DNA from: Bolinopsis microptera
Taxonomy: Eukaryota; Ctenophora; Tentaculata; Lobata; Bolinopsidae
Assembly: GCF_026151205.1 (NCBI RefSeq)
Contig: NC_087074.1
Location: forward strand, 14,407,167 to 14,471,166
Length of the DNA stretch: 64,000 bases
Direction: 5' to 3'
In this document: positions 41,356 to 54,455 of the stretch, one piece after another
How the letters are laid out: every line of letters starts with the position of its first letter
Position numbering within the stretch: position 1 is the first letter of the stretch
Made by a program: the position numbers and the translations under genes
The notes under the pieces: generated by a model
The model's database searches: none
What the model saw: only the letters and a program-made list of their open reading frames with translations
Told to the model about the DNA's origin: nothing

Positions 41356-42194
41356 CAGGAAAGTGTGGAGTATTGGTTATATGTGTGAGTAAGGGCCAAT
41401 TGTAAACATGTAGGTGGACAAATATTTGTTATGACTAACGATATAATCTGCCGTACACATTAAGAGATTGTAACAATTACCCTCAATTTAACATGTTACC
41501 TGATTAAGAGATAATCTATGCTATGTATAGGTCACGTTCCCTGATTTCTAAAGCCGCTCTCAATTACTATCTGTAATTTGACCCTGGAAATGTAACTAAT
41601 TGAACAAATGGCAGATAATATTAATGATAAAATATAATATCGAGCTTGGAGGGGTTAATCAAAAGAAGCTATCAAATAAAGTGAATTGTTAAATGAATGT
41701 ACTTAATTTAAAAAATAAAATAACAACCTTTATCCTATAAGTATAATATAATATGAAGATCGTCGAGCTTTGAGAACTGAGAAGTGAGGAAGTCTACCAT
41801 CTTGCAGATGAAACTATATGAAACACAATCGAGTTTATGAATTAATTCTTCGATTTATCGATCCGCTCGTCTTAATATTATCTCTCTATCTAAAATTATC
41901 GAGTTAAGGTTTAAAAAGCAACTGTCGAAATTGTAAGTATTTCATGATAAATCATAGCTCAAGATGGCTAATCTAGTTATTCTAGCCGCCACATTAACAA
42001 ATACTTAATACTTATTCATGGCAAACTCTAAACAAATAAATTGAATATTCGCATAAAATCGGAACTTTTGTCTTAGTATTATATTATATCGCTAAAACGA
42101 TTAATCTGAACTTATAAAAATACGTGAGAGTAAATTTCTTACCTTGAGCGAGTCCTTCGCAATTGACGGAAGCAATCATCTCGAAGAGGGAGGG
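41356..42194. other. Gene-free stretch
   Basis: AT-rich, no features recognised. Confidence 0.3.
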
Positions 42195-42680
42195 AATGGA
42201 ATTCAGCTAAAATAGAAAGAGAGTTAAACTAAGTAGAATAATTATGCGCAGCTGCGTTGATAAAGACGTTGATACTTAATAAACCTGATAGTGTCACTGT
42301 GCAAATATGCAAAACCATAAATTTCGACGACGGAATCTCGTCGAACCATTTACCATGGTAAAAACAGTTATATGGCATTACATCTGCAAAGCTACAGTTC
42401 TCAAATGTAAAACACGGCGGAGCAATTGAGGCCAACATATACCCACTGACTTTTGGACCACTACACCCTATACATGTATAAAGTACCAACTCACGATAAA
42501 TTATATCATATAGCAAGGAAGGCTATGTAATTTACCTAGAAAAATTTCTCAGTGAGACAGAGGAAACTATATCATGTTGTTGAGGACAGCTTCGCAGTTA
42601 TATATTAATATGAAGGAGAAGGTTAGACAGTATAGCCAAGTTGGGCTGGGTTTAGAGTGATTATAACGATTTTACCGTCG
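42195..42680. repeat. Diverged direct repeat R1, copy 2
   Basis: Homologous in order to 39,985-40,610 (the 'gaattcagctaaaatagaaag' start, the 'tttcgacgacggaatctcgt' block, the 'gaaggagaaggttagacagt' end), with internal rearrangement and a deletion after the 'cacgataaa' block. Confidence 0.65.
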
Positions 42681-43144
42681 AAGCTTAAGTTACATCTTTA
42701 TACTCTCACCAGCATGGCAGCATGTGCAGTTACATCTAAAATGACTGCGTATATCGTTAAATTTATAGTTAAAGACAAGTTAAGGCCGGTACGCGTACGG
42801 TACCTTTGAAATAAATGAGACAACTGAAAACAATAAAGCTAGCAGTAAAAACATCGCTGCTGATATAAGCTACGTCATAAACCGCTAATGATAATGGTAC
42901 TGAATTATTATGGTTAATTTGACACGGCAACTCGTGTATGTTCTACTTGAGACTGTCTCCGTGGTAACCAGAGTTTGAAATATTCAGATTCATCTTATAT
43001 TATGCGGAAGGAGCTATCACACTCACCAGTCACCATTCTATAAGTATTAACCATGTACACGCTATTACATTTTAATTGAGCTCAAATAGTTTACACAGGG
43101 CGGTTGCCTTTTTTCCATTCAATCCTTATATAGCGAATCCGGAA

Positions 43145-43510
43145 TCAGGGTAGAATAATAATGAACAGTGCGTTGATAAAGACGCTGATAAACCTGATTG
43201 GCCCACTACTATACATTCATCAAGTGCCAACTCACGATAAACAACGCGATCATTGATCACAACATAATATTATGTAACTATATAGTGGACACCTTATTCG
43301 GGATATATTTGTTGAATGTACAGGGGAAGATTTAAGGGCCAAACATTGAGAATGAGTGTAAACAAATGTGTACCTGAGAAAAATGTTCTGAGTGAGACTG
43401 ACGAAAACTATATTATGTTATTGAGGACAGCTTTGTAGTAATATGAAGAAGAAGGTTGGACAGTGTTACCAAGTAAGGCTTGGAGTGATAATAACGATTT
43501 TACCGTAGAA
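43145..43510. repeat. Diverged direct repeat R1, copy 3
   Basis: Lacks the 'gacgacggaatctcg' block but keeps 'gcgttgataaagacgctgat', 'caactcacgataaacaacgc', 'gtggacaccttattcgggat' and the 'gaagaaggttggacagtgtt' end. It is aligned in order with copy 1. Confidence 0.6.
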
Positions 43511-43739
43511 GATTGTCATAAATAGCATACGTAAGGGTAACAAAGTAACAAGATTTACAACAGTTTCAAGAATTAAAATAGCAAATTATATAAAAGTGTC
43601 AAACAGTATAATTATATAAAATAAATTTAGTCAAGTGTTGCAATTGGCAGAGTACATTACAGACTACAGAGCTGAGGTAACGGAAATCGTCCACTGCTAC
43701 TTATATTATATCTAACATGAAATGGCAAATAAGAATGTG

Positions 43740-44560
43740 AAATTAAAATTTCGATTTCGATTGAACAGTAGTTTGAATTAAACAGTTGTTCGCCTAGAAT
43801 TTGAGAAAAAGAACAGATGTGAGGATTAACGAGAATTTTTAAGTGTGTACGCAATTGCATGTTAAACTCCATGATTTTATATTTGGCAGTTTAAGATGGA
43901 TAGATGAAGCCAAAATGAGGACGACAATGCGAGACTTTCAATAAAGAAATTACCAATATCCTATGACACCATGACATGACACCATATAAATTGTGTCAAA
44001 GAGCATTGAGCACGACTAAGGTCCCGGGTGAATGTCAACCTAATCAGGTATGAGGTAATGAGAAATAATGCTAGCTCTATGCCTTATTCTTTCTCAGAAT
44101 CAGTAACACTATCTATATATATAGTGCAACGTAATGATCAGGCTTTCCGATAAAAGATATTTACCGGCAACTTTCTTAAACAATAATCACACATTGATTT
44201 ATTAAGTCTATCGGTCAGAGAACAGAAAACAGGGATGTGCTACTTAAAACACACGAAATAACTGGGACCAGTGCAAATACGTAAAGTCATATTTTACCTG
44301 ATTGTTAGTAGAGTCAGTTTAGTTTACTCCATGTCTAATGTCTATGATAACTAGGATGAAGGATGCTTCGTCATAAAGTAAATCGTAGACGTGATTGCAT
44401 TGACACTGACAGATGTACCAATAACCAAAGGTTCAAATAATCAAAAGTGAGCTAATATGTTCTTCGCAGATGGATGAATAGAGAACTAAGTGCTGCAGAT
44501 TGATCATTAAATATCACAAAAGAGCGACACTAATGACTAAAAGCATTGTAAACTAACATG
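43740..44560. repeat. Diverged direct repeat R2, copy 1
   Basis: Shares ordered blocks with 45,130-45,860 ('aaacagttgtt.gcct', 'tataaattgtgtca', 'gagaaataatgc.agctc', 'aaacacac.a.ata', 'ggcttcgtcataaa'-like text). An old segmental duplication without coding content. Confidence 0.5.
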
Positions 44561-45129
44561 GTACGATAGCATGATACGATAGCACACTAGTTAGACCAAG
44601 ACAAAATAGATGAAATTGCAAAAGTGAAACGGAAAATAAAAGCCAACACCACGTATAGCAAGATAATAATGTTAATTATAACGAGGATCGAGAGGTACTG
44701 AGGTAGTCATGACAATCGCAGTTTGCTAAAAACGTCGGTGAATAGTATTCATAAACAGCCAATGATCAGCTATAATAGTACGGTTTATTTTACACGGTGA
44801 CTCGTTCTACTTGAAACTGTCTCAATGGTAACAGAGTTTAAAATGTTCTTACTCTTAGTCTTAGTCTTACAGGAGATCTACACGGTGAATGTAAGTGGGT
44901 CTGGGAATCTATGGCGTAAGACTCTACGGTGGAAAACTTTACGGTGGCGCCGTACAAAAACAACAGGTGTAAAAAACAGGACTATTAGGTGGCAAAGTCT
45001 ATAATCAGGCATGAGATAGTAAGATAAAGAACTTAAGAAATAATGCGAGCAAACAAATGTTATATTTTTTTATCGATATTGATAAATTGGCAGGTGTCCC
45101 TCATTAAATTTATGAGTTACAGGAGTTGC

Positions 45130-45860
45130 AAGAGTGGCAAATTCGAATTCGAAACAATAAATTTGGATTAAACAGTTGTTTGCCTAAAATTTGTGACAAA
45201 GAACAGGCAAGGGGATATACAAGGATTTCTAAAGTTATGATATTACACGATATAAATTGTGTCAGTGGTCACATAAGCCTGTCCTATCCCAGGTAAATAT
45301 CAATATATAATCAGGTACTAGATAGTAAGAAATAATGCGAGCTCTCAGCATATATCTCAGAGTCTGTATCACTATCGAAATATATTGTGGATTGTACGAC
45401 TGAAAGATGAAGTTTATTAAATTCCGAGACAAAATATTTAACGGCAGCTTCCTGAGAACAGAACACGGGGATTTGAAACTTAAAACACACGAGATAGCCG
45501 GAACCAGTAAAGTGAAGCTATATTTTAAATAATTATTCTTAGAAGACTGTTTATGGTTTAGTTGACTCTGAGATCAAACCTTCACTACAAGAGGCTTCGT
45601 CATAAAAGTAAAAGTTGAAAGTATACGTGATCCGGATGCAATAACAGATATATTAAACGTTCAAATCATTTTACACCTACGCTAAAAACTTGTCCACCAA
45701 CACTGTACAAACTACAAAAACATTTGATTGGCAGACGGATAGATAAAGAACGAATTATGAACTATAGACCACAGAATGATCGTTGAATATCATAAAAGAA
45801 CGGCACATGTGCACAACACACAAAGGCGATATGAACTGATATGGAAGTTAGACCTAGGCA
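45130..45860. repeat. Diverged direct repeat R2, copy 2
   Basis: Counterpart of 43,740-44,560 in the same orientation. Similarity is patchy, so the duplication is old. Confidence 0.5.
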
Positions 45861-45887
45861 AAATTGAAAGAATCGCACTAACTGGGC

Positions 45888-45953
45888 CGCGCTCAGCCTG
45901 TCATTCCGCCTAATCTCTATTAATGAACATAATAGCCTGGGGTCCTCAGGTAA
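45888..45953. repeat. TTACTGGG palindrome family, copy
   Basis: Reads TAACTGGGCCGCGCTCAGCC, 'tgtcattccgccta', then 'tagcctggggtcctcaggtaa'. Same module order as 17,569-17,645 but without the perfect central hairpin. Confidence 0.65.
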
Positions 45954-46141
45954 AAGCAAGCACTGATAACAGAAACAAAGAATCATATTTCACTTGTGTT
46001 GTTCCGTTCACCAAAACAAGTGCTAACAGACTAGATGGTTGATGAAATAAGCCTCTTGACTCCCATTGTGTGAAATTACTAACACTAGCAGTAACCGGTG
46101 TTTCTTTAAGGTGGGGTCAAGAGAGACAGACAATAACACAC

Positions 46142-46249
46142 GGAATTAAAGAGGAATTAAAGAGGAATTAAAGAGGAATTAAAGAGGAATTAAAGAGGAA
46201 TTAAAGAGGAATTAAAGAGGAATTAAAGAGGAATTAAAGAGGAATTAAA
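46142..46249. repeat. 11-bp minisatellite (GGAATTAAAGA)n
   Basis: About ten almost perfect copies of GGAATTAAAGA. The near identity suggests recent expansion. Confidence 0.95.
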
Positions 46250-49200
46250 CATGAAATTACCAAGGAGAACACTAACGAACTCGTCTTGGCTATACATCAA
46301 TTAGAAAATGTTATTTATTAAATTTGAGATTTTTACACAACTTGGCCCATTTAGATGAGCTATACAATACTCTGTAAAAGATAACATAATATAGAATATA
46401 ATTGTCTGGGAGGATGACTGTAAAATTTGGGGAAAAAAGTATCCTGTGGTTAAACAAAGCACAGATACTAACAGAAACAAATCAAACGTTTGGTTCGATC
46501 CACACTACTGATATGTAAGATCAGACACAGCAAATTATGACGCTCTCAAAGCATTTCACAATAAAGGATAATTTATTATATAGATAAATTATTAACAGGA
46601 AAATTGTTTTAATTTTGGTTCATCGAATGTTTTATATCAGATGTTGATTTCTTAAAGATAGGTGTATATTTTTGCTATTATTTCTATGAAAGGGGAGGTA
46701 CGGATAAAGTACCAAACCTTATTGTGTATATTTGGTTGCAACTCCGGTAAATGATGAAACATGTCTCTTATGAGAGTGATACCGTGAGTTGCTTCCTTTT
46801 TTTTTTAATTAATTTATATAGATTAACTCCCGATTTCAATTCAGGGAGACTAATCTATTCTTGCAAAAATGTTAAAACAAACTAAATATTTTACAACATC
46901 TAGGATTAAGGACAAAGTGACTAATATAGAGTACGAGAACACATGATTTCCATCACAATGCGATCTATTAAATAAGTAATAACTAGGATTAAATATCTTA
47001 ATCCATCATCAAAGATTGTACAGTATGAATATCAGACCATTAAAGCGTTTTTCTACGATCCAATTCAGAATTTTGACACTAACTGTAAAGGAAAAAGGTG
47101 CAGGGCAGAACTAATCTATAGATCACATCTAAGAGATTTCTTTCGATCACAGGCCTTCTTTGAAAACGACAAAAAGTAGCCGGGCCCGAACAGGCAGTCC
47201 GAAAGAAAAAAAACTACAAACAGACAGTATAATGGTCAACATCAATCTGACATATTTTGTTCCTTCTGAACCCTGAACCTCTTGATTTGGATTTAAGTAA
47301 CACGATCTTAGTTCGGAAATTTAATTCAAATGCATAGCATGAGTATATAAAAGAAAATCTTCAGATAACTGCAAACTGATTGACAAACTAAACCATCCCT
47401 CATCAGAGTGGTAGTCATGACAGGACCATGTTACTTTGATATTAAGTATAGCTAACATCTTTCGCTAGGGTCTTTAAACGAAGTAAATGTCGGGCAGCTA
47501 AATATAAACAAGTGTAGACAACTGGACGATTTTTTAAAAATGTCGTTCGAGCAATCGAAAAGGTCATCAAAATATATCTTAACTACAGGAACAACATAAA
47601 CATGAAGGAGGTACCGAAGTTACTGTGCAGTGTGATAACAGTAATATTATAACACGAGGTGCAGTGAGCAGCACATCACTGATGACACTCATATCGCTCG
47701 ATTTTACAATCCAATAATCAAATTTTACAATCTAACTCAGCGCGCGGCTCCTCTAGCTAATACGTTACTTTTCTCCAATTGGCAGTTTGCGTGCACGTGT
47801 CTTTTCTGAGGCCCCAATTGGTTCTAAATGATCACGTGAATGCTGGTCACGCGCACATCAACTTCCAATGAGCGTACTGCCATTTTTTCTGAGGCGATGG
47901 AGGTCGTAAATCACTCAGCCCGAATAAAGATTTGGCGGAATGACAGGCTGAGCGCGGCCCAGTAACCCAAGTTATACGTGTTTTAATATCAAAAAATGTC
48001 CAATTTTTTTGTATCATTTTTAACTAATATCTTTTTCAAATCGCTGCCACATCAAAATTATTTTACGAAAATACATTAAATTTTTACAGAAAGCAAGCTT
48101 AATCGTTTTAGAACTAAATTAAAAAAGAATTTAATGTAAAAATGTTAAAACTTTAAAATTATCAATGGAATAAATTGCCAACGTCCAAATATGTGTGAAA
48201 TACGACGGAGAGCGGTCACGACACTGCGCGCAGCGGTGTGTGCATTGCAAAAGTGTACAAAGGACGAAAAATGGTTAATTTATTGCTTAAAATGCATATT
48301 ACTCCTAAAATATTGAATATTTTGAAATAATTCTTACAGGATCGTAATGAACTTAGTCAGACGCAACTTTTGGTACCAAAATTATAATATTTAAAGCAAC
48401 AAATTTTTCAATTTTGTTCAATTTTACACAGATGTTCAGATTAAAAACTTTTGAAAAAAATTCCTTTAAATCTTAAAATATTAGTACTACAAGCTTCGTC
48501 TCGATGCGCTGATTACGATACCATAATAACTTGTGATAATAATTGAAAATGTGAAAGTTATAGGCCAAAAACTAAAAATTTCCGCGAAAAAAGCACGCGC
48601 GGCGAACAAGCGCCGTGTAGCTTTTTTTCCAAAAATTGCTACACGGTGGATTTATTTTATTCACATTTTTAGACAACTTTTGGTACCAAATTTATTGAAA
48701 TCGGAGAAAAAAAGCATCAAATAATGCTTCTCGCAACCACGATAGATCGTCGAAATGCACCACTGTGCCTCACCGAGCTGCGAAGGATTGACATCGTGAA
48801 TCAATTTTGCTTCGCATCGTTGATCGTTGCTCTGCTTCGATCGTTGCTCTGCAACGATCTCGATGGGTTGACATCGTCAACCAAACGTTGGGGCCGTCTA
48901 CCAAATTTGAATGACATACAATAACAAGAAATCATTGTCATACGTTGTATGACCCGCCGCGCACGAAGTGCGCGGCTCCCCCTGTATCGTCAGAACGATA
49001 AAGGGGTGACATAGTGAAACGACCGTGGGGGTCGCAACATGATACAAAGAAATCAAACATATAGGAAAGAAAAATTTTTTTTAGGAAAGAAAAATTTTTA
49101 TTTACCACAAAACAATCAATACATAATGTTATATTCATAAATAAATTCAAATTTCAATTTCAAACACATATACAGTACGCCGCGCACACAGCCACAATTT

Positions 49201-50942
49201 AAAATTGTTCAGAAATTCGTAGGTCAGCTGTAGGCGCCGCGCACATGATCTATTTAATTGTTATCTTATAATACATGTCAATACGTATCTTACAATTACA
49301 TGTCACATTTCTTAATTTCTAGAGCCAAAATTTCAGAAGCAAATAATTTAAAAGATATTTCTGTCGTTCACGCAGTACAGGCCGTGAACACTGCGACCTA
49401 ATTAATATAATAATGGAGAGATTCCAAAAAACCGCGCGCTCGTTATTTGTGATTAAATTGAGTGCGCGCCACTGTCAACCGCAGTACCGCTCAAGCATGA
49501 AGTACTAAGCGGTACGCAGTTTGCGTGAGGCGTAGACATTTGTAGCACACGTTTCATTCAACTAATCCATTATGTGACATGTAATTATATTAAAGCAAAA
49601 AGAATATTAATTTTAGTAATAATTGACGTAAACATATGTGTTTAAATAACATCTATAATCTAGCGAGTTACTAATACCATTTGTTTGTATTATTGATTAT
49701 ATATGTTTACACTAGCCTATATTATGATGGAGATATACAATGCATTATATAATTGCTCCAATATTCAACACTGCTAAACAACAAATACCTACTCGCCCAT
49801 CGATGAAGCAGTCGCCAAAACAAAGCTCAAAGTTAATATATCCTCGTACTTCGTTTTGGAAACTGTAGAATTCCAATAAATAATTAGTGTTTCAATTGTG
49901 TATTCGATGGGCAAGCACTCGCCACTCGAGGCCGAGACAAACGGCACCAGCTCCGCCCTGCAACATGAAGTAATGTAAGCAGTAAGGCGGGGCGGTGGTG
50001 TGCGCCGTTTATACGGCCCACAGCACGAGACATTTTGAGCTCCAAGACTTAAGACTATAAAAGTCCCGAATTAAACATAGCGACTTACTATCGTCAGCCG
50101 TCAAAAATTTAGAAGTTGTATGTTATAAACTCTACACCTGCTATCAGTATAACATGTAATTTAGTTTGTTATTGGCTAAATTTTCAACTCGATTAAGCGA
50201 TGCAGACGGATGAACTAGGCTTCTCCTCCGTCAAAAACACAATGAGAGGGGGTTGTGGAAGGACACGAACACTATTCGTTAACTCGTACCCCGGGTACCC
50301 CCTAGAACCGTGTCCCATCAGAGAGAGCCCATCACCCGTCAGATCGAAAACAGTGTTTTAGTTTTGATATATGCTGTACCAATTACAATAAATGGTAAGT
50401 CAAGGCTGACGTTGGTAGCAAAATATAAAGTGACACGTCACAACAAAATAACCAATACACACTACACACTATATATACGCTATAACTATTGTACACAGTA
50501 CACAGTATAACTTAAATATAAAATATAAACAAGTTACAAGAGACAAAAGAGTTTACAGAAGAGTTTTACATCGGCTCAGCACCGCCAGGACATTGGCTAT
50601 ACACGTGGGTCAATTAGTTTGATTTGGTATGGCTCGACCGGGAAAGTGGTCGAAATTAGTGCTCTTAATGAGTCATCACTGTCGTCTGAATATTAGAGCG
50701 GGAACTTCCCAAGGTTCGGCCGACGCGACAACGCGCACAGCATCGGCGCGCAATGCTATGCGAGTGCCCATATTACTGTGTCATTCGGCGGTTGCGCTCA
50801 GCGTAACTGGGAATGAGTTGTATGTTGTTTACCTAAATTCAAGCATGGTATTCATAGATAAGCTTGTCAGTCAGTAAGTGCTTAAGTGGGAATAACGGGC
50901 AAATGAATATCACTTCATAATCAGAATTCAGTGAAATTTCTG
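46250..50942. other. Long gene-free stretch with scattered repeats
   Basis: No convincing gene. Notable items are a partial TTACTGGG-family copy at 47,933-47,966 (inverse orientation), the hairpin GATCGTTGCTCTGCAACGATC at 48,838-48,858 inside short repeats, the GC hairpin CCGCGCACGAAGTGCGCGG at 48,956-48,974, and a TATAAAAG box at about 50,051 with no supported downstream gene. The short ORFs at 50,310 and 50,629 show no domain. Confidence 0.4.
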
Positions 50943-53900
50943 TCACACACCATCAGTTCCATACCGGTTTTGAGCTCTTAGAAGTGACTGTTTAAGTAAA
51001 TTCTTGACAGATCCGCATGTAGAGGTGAAATTTAACGGGCCAACTTTACGGAATTCGTTCCAAAGCCATGCAGATTTATAAATAAATTGATTAGTTGGAG
51101 AGGGTGTAATGAACAGATTATCTTTCCTATTTGATATGTTGAATAAGTAGTATAACGAAATTGGTACTCGTGACTTAATGATCTTGAAAAGTTCCATTAA
51201 ACAACGGTATCGGTACAGGTTCTCTGTAACAAGTAATTCATGTTTTGTGAATAGAGGCTTAGTGGACTCTTTAACATAGAATTCAGATCCTAGACGTTGA
51301 GAATTAATTGGTCTTGCTCTAGCACATGTCTTGAATTTGTCTACATAAGCTTCATAGTCTCCAAATAGAATCCTGATACACTTCTTTTGAGTAATAAATA
51401 GCGGTTTTAACTGATTATTGGGAATACCTCCCCAGACAGAAATAGCATAACCTAGGTGTGATTCAAAGAGGGAATGATATATTTGCTTATATAGTGATTC
51501 TGGTAAGCATTTCTTAATACGGTAGATACGTCCACAAGCACTTCTTAGTTTCTTGTTGAGGGATGAAATATGTGGTTTCCAGCTCAATTTATCGTCCATG
51601 ATTACTCCGAGAAATTTTGTCTGACTTACACGTTTAATTATTTTGTTATTATTGGACAAGTTTTGGCTATTTATATCGGCATCTAATTCGTTATTATTAC
51701 GTTTAGAGGGAGAAAAATACATGTAACAACACTTCTTTACATTAATGTGCAGTAGGTTAACTCCCATATACTTGTTTACGGCCTGTAGTACTTCATTAGC
51801 CAATTCGTATACTTTATTTCTCGAATCGGCAGCGACAAATATATTAGTATCGTCTGCAAATAAGACAAATTTACCCTTTTTAGTTATATTGCATATGTCA
51901 TTGATGTACAGTAGGAAAAGTAGAGGTCCTAATACACTACCCTGAGGGACCCCGAATTCAACCGGTAATTCATCAGATTTGGTATCCAAAACGTTTACAA
52001 ATTGTTTCCTATTAGACAAATAACTAGAGATAAGATTCAGAGCATTTCCTCTTATGCCATAGTTGTTTAACTTTGTAGTTAGTTTACAGTGGTCTAGAGT
52101 GTCAAAGGCTTTTGAGAGATCGATAAAGACCCCTAGGACATGTTGCTTTTTACTAATTAACGATTCTATATGTTCTACAGAGTAGTTCAGTGCATGGCTG
52201 GTGGAGTGTCCTTTTCTAAGCCGAACTGGTTTTCATGTATTATACCCCTTGGAAGTAAGGAAACTATAGAGCCGCTTATATATTAACTTTTCTAGAATTT
52301 TCCCGAATACAGGTAGAGTTGATACTGGTCTATAGTTTTCTAAAAGCTGTTCATCTTCTTTTTTGTAAATGGGGCTGATTCTCCCCAGTTTTTAATTCAT
52401 CGGGAAAGTGGCCTTCTTGCATGCATTTATTAAAGTATCTAGCTAAGTACGGTGCAGTAATTTGACACGACTTCTTGATCACATGAATAGGTATGTCACT
52501 AGATTTTCCCGTTTTTTAGTTCGTTTATGATCTCTTTAATCTCAATACAGTCACAATCACAAAGAAAAATACTGGACGTAACTGATGTGGGCAGGTAATC
52601 AGTAAATGACGGCAGGGAATTTATTCTTAAGAAGTCACCAGAGTAAGCTTCGTTCAAGTTAGCTGCAATAGAGGCAAAGTATTTATTGAACTCATTTGCA
52701 ATTACACGCCGATTAATCACACGCTCGTTATTTATCACAAAGTTAGGTTTAATCTCACGTCTCTTCTTACCACGCAGTTCATTAATTATCTGCCAAGTTT
52801 TCTTACTATCTCCAGCGCATTCTGTAATCTTAACACCATGATACTTACGTTTGCAGAATTAATAAGGTGGTTTAATAACTTCCGGTGTGCCTTAAATTCT
52901 TCATGACGTGTTACTTTATTTGTACAATTAAAACAAAGGGTAAGACAGTCTGCATGGTTGGTTGAAGAGGCGTTGAGGCATTTCTTCTTAACTGCCTTTT
53001 TCCACAGGTCATAAAGCTCATGTTTTCTATTTATAGAGGCAATCAGGCCTGATGTAATCCATGGATTATTCTTAGCAGTACGTTTAGAACACTTAGGCTG
53101 GTTTAGTTTACATGCACTGTCTAGTTGATGATTAAATACAGTGAAAAAAATTACTGAAGTCTTCTGGTGGATCACTAGTTAATTCACTGTCTAGTACTTC
53201 CACAAATCTGTCCACATTTTTTGCACAGTAGTCATAGTACTGGAAATAGTTTTGTTCATGAACCTCAGTACTGACTAGGGGTGAGTTGAATATGTTAAAT
53301 ACAGCATGGTGGTGACTGATGCAGGTACTAATTGTTCCAGAGCAGATAGAGTTCTCTATGTTGTTGGTGAGTATGTTGTCAATGCATGATTCGTTACATC
53401 CTGGTTTATGATGCGTGGAAGTAGAAATAAGTGGTGATAAACCTAGACCTAGAATAAGGTTTTCAAAGTCTTGAACAAGTTTACTGTTTTCATCATGGAG
53501 ATTAATGTTAAAGTCACCTAGTATGTAAACATTCTTTTTTGGGCATGATTCAATAATTTTTCTAAGTTCATTTAGTGCCTCTGAGGAGTCCCCACTAGGA
53601 GGACGGTACAGTACTCCTACATGTACAGGTTCATCATGTTGAATAGTAATAAATAGGGTTTCAAGATTTTTGGTTACCCATGATAATTCTTCGTTTACAA
53701 CTCCGTTTAAGTTCGTCCTTTAAGTACAATGCTACTCCACTTCCCTTTGCTTTATTGATATGTTTGTCCTGATAGAAACAATTGTACCCCTCTAGATGGT
53801 AGACAGTGCTTTCCTCTATTCCAATATTGGTTTCAGCAAGTCCAATAATTTTAAATTTTTCGGCTAATCGGTTTAGTTCCATGCTAAAGGCATCAAAATT

Positions 53901-54269
53901 TGTTTTATTACCATCTATGTTCTGGAAAATCGTGGAGCAGTTGCTTGCAAAACACGGTTTGATATGTGTGTTAAAGTCCTTAATTGTATAGGATCTACAG
54001 TTTTCCAAAGCATCGGACATCTTTTGGATACATGGGTCACAGTCATTAACTTCAGGATTGGTCATTACTTTAAAAGGATTATATTTTTTAGATATGGAAT
54101 GTTTACACTCGTTGCAGTAAAAGTTGTCATTGATAACTTGCGCTTTGGAAGGATTAAAACATTTGGCATGGAGAATACTATTGCAGTTAAAACATTCAAA
54201 GAGGGGAAGCCCTAATCCAATATTCTTCAGACAGTGACTACAAATTTCCTTTTGAACACGATTAACCAT
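50943..54269 (-). pseudogene. Near full-length CR1/L2-type LINE ORF2 with PHD finger, frameshifted
   Basis: Starting at the ATG at 54,269: a Cys4-His-Cys3 (PHD-type) finger (ICSHC ... FECFNC ... LHAKCF ... YCNEC) near residues 9-56, then an apurinic-type endonuclease ('IIGLAETNIG', and after a frameshift 'ILGDFNIN'), then a reverse transcriptase with 'DLSKAFDTLDH', 'VPQGSVLGPLLFLLYIND' and the catalytic FADD box ('VLFADDTNIF'), then an L2-like tail ending at 50,943. The domains run in order over 3.3 kb but the frame breaks near 53,705, 53,155, 52,855, 52,505, 52,395 and about 52,230. The protein would nick target DNA and copy its RNA into it; this copy is inactive. The PHD finger could contact histone tails (inference). 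Confidence 0.8.
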
Positions 54270-54455
54270 ACCTGTTAACCGTTCCGTCCCCTCCGCTGCA
54301 GTGCAGGCGGGCCACTAGCCACGTTGCTGTATAGCCGTCCATTGACTTTGCCGATGTGTTTTCTTCTGTCTTCTCCGCCATTTAACCTAATAAATACAGA
54401 TTGTTTAATGAGTCCAGCAAGGACTCTTGCCCCTAACTTGTTAGTGGCAGTATGG

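Noticed and set aside
46142-46249. Regular short repeats considered as a CRISPR array
   Set aside because: Contiguous 11-bp tandem units without spacers in a eukaryotic context; it is a minisatellite.
46488-46505. GGTTCGATCC, a tRNA B-box-like word
   Set aside because: No A box or cloverleaf could be built around it. No tRNA gene or tRNA-derived SINE is supported.
50046-50400. TATAAAAG and a downstream AATAAA considered as a solo LTR
   Set aside because: No TG...CA ends, target duplication, primer binding site or related copy could be found.
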